DNA of 8,251 bases from Planctomycetaceae bacterium (GTDB lineage: Bacteria; Planctomycetota; Planctomycetia; Pirellulales; Thermoguttaceae): the NCBI GenBank assembly GCA_003509805.1, contig DOMV01000397.1, positions 1 through 8,251 of the forward strand, in the 5' to 3' direction. Positions within the stretch are counted from its first letter, which is position 1. Every line of letters starts with the position of its first letter. The notes under the pieces were generated by a model. That model was not told where the DNA came from. It worked only from the letters and a program-made list of their open reading frames with translations, and made no database searches. A program made the translations under genes and the position numbers. Below are positions 1-5,568 of this stretch, piece after piece.

Positions 1-32
1 CAAATGTCCGTTTTCACCGCGTTGCCAGTATA
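1..32 (+). repeat. Right-end fragment of interspersed repeat (copy 4)
   Basis: The first 32 bases match the right end of the repeat found at 2123-2283, 3778-3936 and 5281-5429. They share the AAATGTCCGTTTTCA block with the inverted copy and finish with a CCAGTATA end. The element continues beyond the left edge of the window, so its length is unknown. It ends 21 bp before the stop codon of the minus-strand gene (54-56), so it lies just downstream of that gene. Confidence 0.8.
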
Positions 33-53
33 ACCGAGTCCGGTACCAAAACG

Positions 54-1748
54 TCATTCCGGAATCCGGTAGATGATCTCGTCGGACGGCATACGGACAC
101 GGACATCGCCGTTATACGCTTTTTTCATCAATTCCTCTCTCACGCATCCCCGATCATCCGAACGGTCGATCCAAACGCTGTAAAGCAAATAACCGTAACG
201 GGATGGGTCGGGATTTGCACCGTCGTTCGAGCCGTTGCTCACACCGTTGTTCACGCCGTCGTTCGCACCGTCAACCGTAACCGGTTGATTCGGCGAGACT
301 TCCAGAACGTAATGACAGGCTGTTCCCGGTGGAAGACAAGGATCGCCCGGGACGGATGCGATGAATTTCGGTTCGAGAAGCGCCAAGGTTTCGGGATAAC
401 GCCCTTTCTCAAGCCGGTATTGCTCCAGCGCAACGGCCAGACGGAGCAGATGGATCCGTGTCTGGCGTCGTTCCCGATACTGTGCGAGCAGTTTTGGGGA
501 ATAAACGCATCGAAAAGCGATCGCATCGCCCGCGATTTCGGACCGGCCCGACCGGGAAGGAAGATACCAATCCGATTTTGCCAGCTTTTGGCGTGCCACG
601 GCGGCGGGATATTCCGGAAGCAGGTCGCGCGTGATCGGGTTGGTTTCCCCCACGATCCCGGCGGTTTCCGCAAAAAAGCGATCGACGCTCTCGGCGACGC
701 GATTCCAATCGATTCCTTCGCCTTTTCCGGCGGCGGGAAGAGCTGCTCCTTCCAAAAGCGGATCGTTTCGACGAATCGTTTCACGGGAAAGACGGTCGAC
801 CAGGTCCAAGGCGGCGTACCGGCCGGTGTCGAGAACCTCTTCAAGCGTATAAGGATCACGGGGAAACCTGTCGATTTCATGGGCGAAGCGCCGGAGCCGC
901 TCAGCGTTCAACCGGTCTCCCCGAAGCAGCTCGACGACGGTTTCCAAGGCGATTTCGGCCGCGAACGGATTGCGATCCAATCCCCACGGCGAGTTGGAAC
1001 AGTGGATTCCCAATCGGCAGGCGGCAACGGCGTCGTCGATGGCCGCGTCGGCCGTTTCGGGATCATTGATGCGGAAAAGGGAACGTATCAACAGGGCGCC
1101 GATCAGTTCCCGGGCCGCGATCCGATCGGAATCGGCCAGGATTCGGAGAAATGGTTCCGTGGAAGATGTCCGGATTTTCGGCTGGAAAAAAAGGTCCGAA
1201 CGGCCCGCTTCGACGATTTTATCGAGGGCCTCGGCGTTCGTTTCCAGCCAATCCTTCATGAACGGAAACTCTTCGAGCGTCCACGGGGACGTGCTCATCT
1301 TCCGTTCGGCCATTCGTTGTTTTTGAAACGGCGGGTAATCGTTTTCCGGCGGAACGCCGTCTTTCGGATACGCTTTTTCCAGATGTGCGGACAGAGGCAA
1401 CCATGTCGTTTGCGGGACGGTATCGGGATCAAGCCCCAATCGTTCGCACAAGGCCGTCCACCGGTTGTCCCCGGGCGGCTTGACGAACATATTTTTGCCG
1501 ATTGCCTCGAAAAGAATGCGGAACCCGTTGTTTTGCGGATCGGCCGTGTTCAGGTCCGGTTCGAATCGGCCCGTAAGGAGGATGAACGGGTCGTCCACCG
1601 TCCTTTGAAGGGGGATGTCGGACGCATTGAAGAAATAGAGGAGAATCAGGAAGCCGCCTGTCAAAACGGCGACAATCAAGAGCAAATGGGGCAAGCGTCG
1701 CTGTTTCGTTTCCTGTGACCGGCTTTTCAGTGTTTTAATGCGTTTCAT
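54..1748 (-). CDS. Membrane-anchored hypothetical protein with pseudopilin-like C-terminal region
   Basis: A protein of 564 aa that I cannot assign to a named function. A basic N-terminus (KRIKTLKSRS) is followed by one hydrophobic segment at about residues 19-40 and a long polar remainder, as expected of a membrane-anchored protein with its bulk outside the cytoplasm. At about residues 435-475 there is an ALEQYRLEKGRYPE stretch followed by VPGDP, and near the C-terminus YGYLLYSV. This arrangement resembles the GspG/pseudopilin-like tail of many planctomycete hypothetical proteins; that is recall, not a search. Between these motifs, at about residues 490-510, lies a low-complexity Asn/Asp/Gly repeat encoded by five 12-bp units. 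The ATG at 1748 is preferred over the in-frame TTG at 1754; a GGAG lies 13 bases upstream of the ATG. The gene is divergent from nqrA and probably unrelated to it. The reading frame is well supported, the function is not. Confidence 0.85.
   Translation of the reverse strand: MKRIKTLKSRSQETKQRRLPHLLLIVAVLTGGFLILLYFFNASDIPLQRTVDDPFILLTGRFEPDLNTADPQNNGFRILFEAIGKNMFVKPPGDNRWTALCERLGLDPDTVPQTTWLPLSAHLEKAYPKDGVPPENDYPPFQKQRMAERKMSTSPWTLEEFPFMKDWLETNAEALDKIVEAGRSDLFFQPKIRTSSTEPFLRILADSDRIAARELIGALLIRSLFRINDPETADAAIDDAVAACRLGIHCSNSPWGLDRNPFAAEIALETVVELLRGDRLNAERLRRFAHEIDRFPRDPYTLEEVLDTGRYAALDLVDRLSRETIRRNDPLLEGAALPAAGKGEGIDWNRVAESVDRFFAETAGIVGETNPITRDLLPEYPAAVARQKLAKSDWYLPSRSGRSEIAGDAIAFRCVYSPKLLAQYRERRQTRIHLLRLAVALEQYRLEKGRYPETLALLEPKFIASVPGDPCLPPGTACHYVLEVSPNQPVTVDGANDGVNNGVSNGSNDGANPDPSRYGYLLYSVWIDRSDDRGCVREELMKKAYNGDVRVRMPSDEIIYRIPE
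218..277. repeat. 12-bp tandem repeat, five units, within the minus-strand CDS
   Basis: Five consecutive 12-bp units lie at 218-229, 230-241, 242-253, 254-265 and 266-277, with the loose form CRCCGTYGTTCR and the last unit more diverged. Because 12 is a multiple of three the reading frame stays open, and the minus strand encodes repeats of the type G-(A/V/S)-N-(D/N). The stretch is a likely flexible linker or expansion-prone site inside the C-terminal region of the hypothetical protein. Confidence 0.8.
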
Positions 1749-1884
1749 AAACAATTTCGAACTCCAAATGCACCGTAAACGGAGTCACACCGCACGTTTT
1801 GGGAACAACAGCCCGGAATGGAGAGGCGTACTCAATGAAATGACGGTGATTGCGTCCGTTTACCCGGCGTGTTCACCTGTGGGA

Positions 1885-1920
1885 TTTTACCGCGAATTTT
1901 ACCGTGAATTGTACCATGAT
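1885..1920. repeat. 12-bp tandem repeat, three units
   Basis: Three adjacent units at 1885-1896 (TTTTACCGCGAA), 1897-1908 (TTTTACCGTGAA) and 1909-1920 (TTGTACCATGAT). The first two differ at one base and the third is more diverged. The segment includes AATTGTACC (1907-1915), which is the reverse complement of the GGTACAATT boxes found at 2050 and 2077. Confidence 0.75.
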
Positions 1921-1996
1921 GTGGGCCAATGCGATACCGGCGCCTTGTAATCAGTACATTTTTATTTATTTTCGCCGAGATTTGTATGTTCACAAC

Positions 1997-2024
1997 TGGA
2001 CACGCCGATTTTTCTCGATAAAAT
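1997..2024 (+). promoter_or_regulatory. Candidate sigma-70-type promoter for the nqr operon
   Basis: TGGACA at 1997-2002 and TAAAAT at 2019-2024 are separated by 16 bases. Each hexamer matches the sigma-70 consensus at five of six positions, and the pair lies in the most AT-rich part of the divergent region. If used, it would give an nqrA leader of roughly 290 nt containing the GGTACARTT boxes and the whole repeat copy 1. This is a consensus match only, and planctomycete promoters are not well represented by that consensus. Confidence 0.35.
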
Positions 2025-2049
2025 GGTAGCGATAACCAAGGTTGGCTTC

Positions 2050-2085
2050 GGTACAATTTCGCTCGGTACAGTTCTTGGTACAATT
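2050..2085 (+). repeat. Three GGTACARTT boxes
   Basis: GGTACAATT at 2050-2058, GGTACAGTT at 2065-2073 and GGTACAATT at 2077-2085 form an irregular tandem array with 15- and 12-base spacing. A fourth, inverted instance (AATTGTACC) is at 1907-1915. The boxes lie just downstream of the candidate promoter, so they could be binding sites for a regulator or simply another short tandem duplication. No regulator can be named. Confidence 0.5.
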
Positions 2086-2122
2086 CAAGGAATGTACGGT
2101 GCGATCGGGTGCGCAGCGTGAC

Positions 2123-2283
2123 TATACTGTAAACGGCCTGAAACTACGGCATGTTTTTTCCCGCGCACAATCGCCCGCCGCTCGAACGATCCGTTTATGT
2201 CATTGCGTAAACAGCAGTTGGAGTCGAGCGAGTGCGGCAGGCAGACTTGACCGAATGTTCGTTTTCATCGCGTTTCCAGTATA
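2123..2283 (+). repeat. Interspersed repeat copy 1 (MITE-like), upstream of nqrA
   Basis: This 161-bp element begins TATACTGTAAACG and ends CGTTTCCAGTATA, imperfect terminal inverted repeats that pair at 12 of 13 positions. It shares with copy 2 an almost identical block of about 40 bases (GGCCTGAAACTACGGCATG onward to the CGCGCACAATCGC motif) and the CGCGTTTCCAGTATA end. An internal stem pairs 2173-2181 with 2234-2242 (eight of nine pairs), and a GTTTA/TAAAC hairpin lies near the apex. It ends 36 bp before the nqrA start and contains no coding capacity. A non-autonomous transposable element is the likeliest class; a TA target site is compatible with the ends but not proven. Confidence 0.85.
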
Positions 2284-2319
2284 TGTGCCGTTTACGGTTT
2301 AACGAGGAATTCTCGAAAG

Positions 2320-3720
2320 ATGCTCCATTTCCGAATCAGACGCGGACTTGACCTGCCTCTTGCCGGCGGTCCCGCGCAGCGAATCGAAGACGCCCCGCGT
2401 ATTCGTAAAGTCTATCTCATGTCGGACGATTATGTCGGCATGAAACCGACGTTCCGTGTTCAGGAGGGCCAGAAAGTCAAGCTGGGGCAAATCCTTTTCG
2501 ATGACAAAAAAACGCCGGGCGTTCATTTCACCTCTCCCGGAGGCGGAACGGTCAAGGAGATCGTACGCGGCGCAAAACGTTCGTTCCAATATATTTCCAT
2601 CGAGTTGGACGCGTTGGAGGAGTCGGAACGTTTTCCAATCTTTCCCCCGGGAACGCTCGACGAACTCGGGCCGGAAGTCGTGCGCGACAATCTCGTGGCT
2701 TCCGGGCTTTGGACATCTTTCCGGACACGCCCTTACAGCCGGATCCCTTCGCCGCAAACAACGCCGCACACGCTGTTTGTGAACGCCATGGATACGAATC
2801 CGCTTGCCGCCGATCCGGATGTGATCATTAATTCAAGCCCGCAAACGAAGAATGCGTTTCACAACGGCCTGAAGGTGCTCTCGCGGATATGCGGAAAAAA
2901 ACTGTACTGTTGTCTTTCCCCGCATTCCCCGTTCAAGGAGATTTTTGTCAAGCACATGGAGGTCGCGACGTTCGCCGGTCCCCATCCGGCGGGATTGGTC
3001 GGAACGCACATTCATCTGATCGATCCGGTCGGCCAACAGAAAACCGTTTGGCATATCGGTTACCAGGATGTCATTGCGATCGGCCGTTTGTTCACCGAAG
3101 GGAAGATTCCCACCGAGCGGATCGTTTCCCTTGCCGGCCCGAAGGTCAGGAATCCCCGCTTGGTACGGACACGTCTGGGGGCCTGCTTAACGGAGTTGAC
3201 GTGCGGCGAGTTGGCGGAAACCGGGCCGAACCGGATCGTCAGCGGAAGCGTCCTCTGCGGCCGGGCGGCGATTGGGGACGATATCGGGGATTCCGGTACG
3301 CACCCCGGTCTCGGAAGATATCACACCCAGGTCTCGGTCATTGAGGAAATGCCTCGGCCGGAATTTTTCGGTTGGGCGTTTCCGGGCCTGAACAAGTTTT
3401 CAATCTCACCGTTGCTTGCCTCGACATGGCTGTGCGTCAAACGCTTCAATATGAATACAAGCATGATGGGCGGACACCGGGCCGTCTTTCCCGTCCGCCA
3501 GCTTGACGACGTGATGCCGCTCGACATCATGCCGATTTTTCTCGCCAAAGCACTTGAGATGGGCGATCTCGAACAGTCCGAACAATTGGGGATGCTGGAA
3601 CTTGACGAGGAAGACCTCGCCCTGTGTACCTTCGTCGATCCCGGAAAAAACGATTATTGTGCCAATTTGCGGATCATGCTCGACCGTATGCACAAAGAAG
3701 AGCAGCCGGTCGTGCATTGA
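2320..3720 (+). CDS. nqrA: Na+-translocating NADH:quinone oxidoreductase subunit A
   Basis: NqrA, 466 aa against about 446 in Vibrio, is the soluble peripheral subunit of the Na+-NQR complex, on the cytoplasmic side, and has been linked to quinone binding. The match to the family runs from end to end: RRGLDLPLAGGPAQRI at residues 7-22, YVGMKPTF near residue 40, a GVHFTSPGGGTV block near residues 67-78, RGAKRSFQ, GTHIHLIDPVG at about 228-238, and a C-terminal DPGKNDYCANLRIMLD stretch. The protein has no signal peptide or membrane span, as expected. A GAGG lies 12 bases before the ATG, a slightly long spacing. It is the first gene of the operon. Its last five codons (PVVH and stop) are the first unit of a three-fold 15-bp tandem repeat. 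Confidence 0.97.
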   Translation: MLHFRIRRGLDLPLAGGPAQRIEDAPRIRKVYLMSDDYVGMKPTFRVQEGQKVKLGQILFDDKKTPGVHFTSPGGGTVKEIVRGAKRSFQYISIELDALEESERFPIFPPGTLDELGPEVVRDNLVASGLWTSFRTRPYSRIPSPQTTPHTLFVNAMDTNPLAADPDVIINSSPQTKNAFHNGLKVLSRICGKKLYCCLSPHSPFKEIFVKHMEVATFAGPHPAGLVGTHIHLIDPVGQQKTVWHIGYQDVIAIGRLFTEGKIPTERIVSLAGPKVRNPRLVRTRLGACLTELTCGELAETGPNRIVSGSVLCGRAAIGDDIGDSGTHPGLGRYHTQVSVIEEMPRPEFFGWAFPGLNKFSISPLLASTWLCVKRFNMNTSMMGGHRAVFPVRQLDDVMPLDIMPIFLAKALEMGDLEQSEQLGMLELDEEDLALCTFVDPGKNDYCANLRIMLDRMHKEEQPVVH

Positions 3721-3750
3721 CCGGTTGTGCATTGACCGGTCCGACATTGA
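3706..3750 (+). repeat. 15-bp tandem repeat, three units, spanning the nqrA stop codon
   Basis: Units at 3706-3720, 3721-3735 and 3736-3750 read CCGGTCGTGCATTGA, CCGGTTGTGCATTGA and CCGGTCCGACATTGA. The first unit encodes the nqrA C-terminus and its TGA. Since 15 is divisible by three, the next two units each supply another in-frame TGA. GACCGGT (3719-3725) and ACCGGTC (3735-3741) can form a perfect 7-bp hairpin with a 9-base loop. No T-tract follows, so this is not a typical intrinsic terminator. Confidence 0.85.
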
Positions 3751-4042
3751 ATCGCGTCCCGACCCTTCCGGCGGTGGTATACGTCAGACGGCCTGAAACT
3801 ACGGCATGTTTTTCCCGCGCACAATCGCTTGTTGCTCGAACGAAACGTGCAACCCGATATTTACAATAATGTTGCGGCGAGTGATCGCGACAAGCGGTCT
3901 TCACCGAACAATCCATTTCACCGCGTTTCCAGTATACGCTTTTTTCACGACGCCGCCCCGGGGTCGCATTTCCATTGAGACCGTATTGACGGACTTCCGG
4001 GTGATCGTTGGATCGATGACCCGACGCCCGTCCGATAAAGAC
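3721..4042. other. nqrA-nqrB spacer
   Basis: A gap of 322 bp inside an operon that is usually compact. It contains the last two units of the 15-bp tandem repeat and repeat copy 2 (3778-3936). The remaining roughly 105 bp before nqrB show no clear promoter or terminator. The frame of nqrB stays open back through this spacer to an ATG at 3806 inside the repeat, but that upstream part does not look like NqrB. Confidence 0.7.
3778..3936 (+). repeat. Interspersed repeat copy 2 (MITE-like), between nqrA and nqrB
   Basis: This 159-bp element is in the same orientation as copy 1. It begins TATACGTCAGACGGCC, shares CGGCCTGAAACTACGGCATG with copy 1, and ends CGCGTTTCCAGTATA. Its left end is more diverged, so only TATAC/GTATA remains paired at the tips. 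The internal stem 3827-3835 with 3887-3895 (GCTTGTTGC with GCGACAAGC) pairs at all nine positions with one G-U, although its bases differ from copy 1. An inner GCAAC/GTTGC hairpin is also present. Confidence 0.85.
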
Positions 4043-5272
4043 ATGCAATTCATCCATAAGATTTTTGAACGCCTGCATCCGCATTTCCAAAAGGAGGACG
4101 GCGGCAGACTTTGGCGGCTCCGGCCTCTGTACGAAGCGGTCGAAACCTTCGTTTTCGTCGAGAGAATCACGACGAAGGGCGCCGTTCAGCTTCGCGACGG
4201 CGCCGACTATAAACGTATCATGATGGCCGTCGTTTACGCCTTGATCCCCTGTACGCTTTGGGGAATGTACAATACCGGACTCCAGGCGAACCGGGCGATG
4301 AGTCAAACGGGTCTTTCGGAAATCGCGGGCCTTTACGGACAAGTCCTTGCTTTCCTGAACGGGTATTATCCGCATGTTTTCGACAAGGGCGATGTGCTCG
4401 GTTGTTTCCTGCACGGTGCGGTCTATTTCCTGCCGATTTACATTGCCACGATGGTCGTCGGGGGGCTTTGGGAAGTCTTTTTCGCCCTCCTGCGCGGCCA
4501 CGACGTCAATGAAGGGTTTTTCGTAACCGGCTTGCTCTTTCCCCTGACCCTCCCGGCGACGATCCCGCTTTGGCAGGTGGCGGTCGGAATTTCGTTCGGC
4601 GTCGTCATCGGGAAAGAGCTTTTCGGCGGTACGGGGCGCAACTTCCTCAATCCCGCGCTTACCGGCCGGATGTTCCTTTTCCTCGCTTACTCGGCCGGTA
4701 TTTCCGGCAACTCGGTCTGGGTTCCCTGCGACGGCTTTTCCGGGGCGACGCCGATGGCCCTTATCAAGGAAGGCGGCGTTTCCGCCTTGCAGAACGAGGG
4801 AATTACCCTGTGGGACGCCTTTATCGGGACGATTCCCGGTTCGATCGGGGAAACCTCCGTCCTCGCCTGCCTGGTCGGCGTCGTCATGTTGATCGCCTTC
4901 GGCGTCGCTTCGAAACGCATCATGGTCGGCATGACCTTGAGCGCCGCGGCCGTTTCGACGATTTTCATGTTCAGCAGCAGTCCGAATCCCGCTTACCACG
5001 TCGGTCCGGCTTGGCACCTGATGCTCGGCGGCTTCGCTTTCGGGGCCGTATTCATGGCGACCGACCCGGTTTCCGCGGCAATCTCCGGGCCGGCAAAGTG
5101 GATTTACGGCGTCATCATCGGCGCGATCGTGATTGTCGTCCGCGTCCTGAATCCCGGTTATCCCGAGGGCGTCATGTTGGCGATCCTGTTTGGCAACGCG
5201 ATCGCCCCGCTGCTCGATTATTGCGTGATGAGGATGAATATCAAACGAAGGCGACGAAGGACGGCGTCGTGA
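4043..5272 (+). CDS. nqrB: Na+-translocating NADH:quinone oxidoreductase subunit B
   Basis: NqrB, 409 aa from this start, is an integral membrane subunit that binds covalent FMN and riboflavin and takes part in Na+ translocation. Family features are the N-terminal HPHF...PLYEAVETF segment, DYKRIMMAVVYALIPCTLWG (first membrane span, about residues 55-75), GRNFLNPALTGR at 198-209, and FSGATPMALIK, whose Thr-236 is the expected flavinylation site. That residue number equals the one I recall for Vibrio NqrB. Many further hydrophobic spans follow, including FGAVFMATDPVSA near the C-terminus. I chose ATG 4043 because it gives the usual N-terminus and length. ATG 4016 (418 aa) is possible, whereas ATG 3806 (488 aa) would translate part of the repeat. 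No strong Shine-Dalgarno precedes any of these starts. Long spacers isolate the gene on both sides. Confidence 0.96.
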   Translation: MQFIHKIFERLHPHFQKEDGGRLWRLRPLYEAVETFVFVERITTKGAVQLRDGADYKRIMMAVVYALIPCTLWGMYNTGLQANRAMSQTGLSEIAGLYGQVLAFLNGYYPHVFDKGDVLGCFLHGAVYFLPIYIATMVVGGLWEVFFALLRGHDVNEGFFVTGLLFPLTLPATIPLWQVAVGISFGVVIGKELFGGTGRNFLNPALTGRMFLFLAYSAGISGNSVWVPCDGFSGATPMALIKEGGVSALQNEGITLWDAFIGTIPGSIGETSVLACLVGVVMLIAFGVASKRIMVGMTLSAAAVSTIFMFSSSPNPAYHVGPAWHLMLGGFAFGAVFMATDPVSAAISGPAKWIYGVIIGAIVIVVRVLNPGYPEGVMLAILFGNAIAPLLDYCVMRMNIKRRRRRTAS

Positions 5273-5280
5273 TCTTCAGA

Positions 5281-5429
5281 TATACTGGAAACGCGATGAA
5301 AACGGACATTTGGCCACGCCTGCCTGCCGTACTCACTTGCCACAACTTTTGTTAATGCAAGCGTTTGAGCGAATCATTCGAGCGACAGGCGATTGTTCGC
5401 GGGAACGGTTTCAGGCCGTTTATGGTATA
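5281..5429 (-). repeat. Interspersed repeat copy 3 (MITE-like), inverted, between nqrB and nqrC
   Basis: This 149-bp element is in the opposite orientation to copies 1 and 2. Read on the minus strand it starts TATACCATAAACGGCCTGAAA, carries the CACAATCGC-like motif as AACAATCGCCTGTCGCTCGA, and ends TTCATCGCGTTTCCAGTATA. The internal stem pairs 5382-5390 with 5322-5330 (minus strand GCCTGTCGC with ACGGCAGGC; eight of nine pairs including one G-U). A CTTGC/GCAAG hairpin forms the apex. The element begins 8 bp after the nqrB stop codon. Confidence 0.83.
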
Positions 5430-5456
5430 ACAAACGAAACGAGGGTGTACCGGGCG

Positions 5457-5497
5457 TCAGCACCGTGTCGGACGACGTGTCAACACCGTGCCGGACG
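5457..5497 (+). repeat. Imperfect direct duplication upstream of nqrC
   Basis: TCAGCACCGTGTCGGACG at 5457-5474 and TCAACACCGTGCCGGACG at 5480-5497 differ at two of 18 bases and are offset by 23 bp. This is another short direct duplication in a spacer of this operon. Confidence 0.7.
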
Positions 5498-5568
5498 GCT
5501 CGGCCGCCGATTTGACTTCGTTCGATTTTCAACCTGAAGACCGAAAAAACAGGAAGGTGGTGAAAATC

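Larger units (their letters stand above)
1749..2319. other. Divergent intergenic region between hypothetical gene and nqrA
   Basis: A stretch of 571 bp with no convincing gene; the short open frames here show no recognisable protein features. It holds a three-unit 12-bp tandem repeat (1885-1920), an AT-rich patch (about 1950-2030) with a candidate promoter, three GGTACARTT boxes (2050-2085), and a full interspersed repeat copy (2123-2283). An 11-bp inverted pair, ACCGTAAACGG at 1772-1782 and CCGTTTACGGT at 2288-2298, sits near the start codons of both divergent genes. Transcription of both neighbours probably starts in this region. Confidence 0.7.
5273..5568. other. nqrB-nqrC spacer
   Basis: A gap of 296 bp that begins almost directly with the inverted repeat copy 3 (5281-5429). 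This is followed by an imperfect direct duplication (5457-5497) and ends with the strong ribosome binding site of nqrC. No clear terminator or promoter is visible. Confidence 0.7.

Noticed and set aside
285..1718. Long open frame (477 codons) on the + strand opposite the hypothetical gene
   Set aside because: It is a frame shadow: the protein has no membrane anchor or family motifs, while the minus-strand frame has a clear anchor, conserved C-terminal motifs and a plausible start.
3719..3741. Intrinsic terminator after nqrA
   Set aside because: The hairpin is perfect but only 7 bp, its loop is 9 bases, and no T-run follows.
3674..5017. Long open frame (447 codons) on the - strand opposite nqrB
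   Set aside because: It is antisense to an unmistakable NqrB, has low-complexity charged composition, and runs through the repeat and the end of nqrA.
4570..5355. Arg-rich 261-codon open frame on the + strand within nqrB
   Set aside because: An out-of-frame shadow of nqrB in GC-rich sequence; the composition is almost entirely Arg/Gly/Asp.
2123..5429. CRISPR array
   Set aside because: The repeats are about 150 bp, lie over 1.3 kb apart, occur in both orientations, and have no regular spacers.
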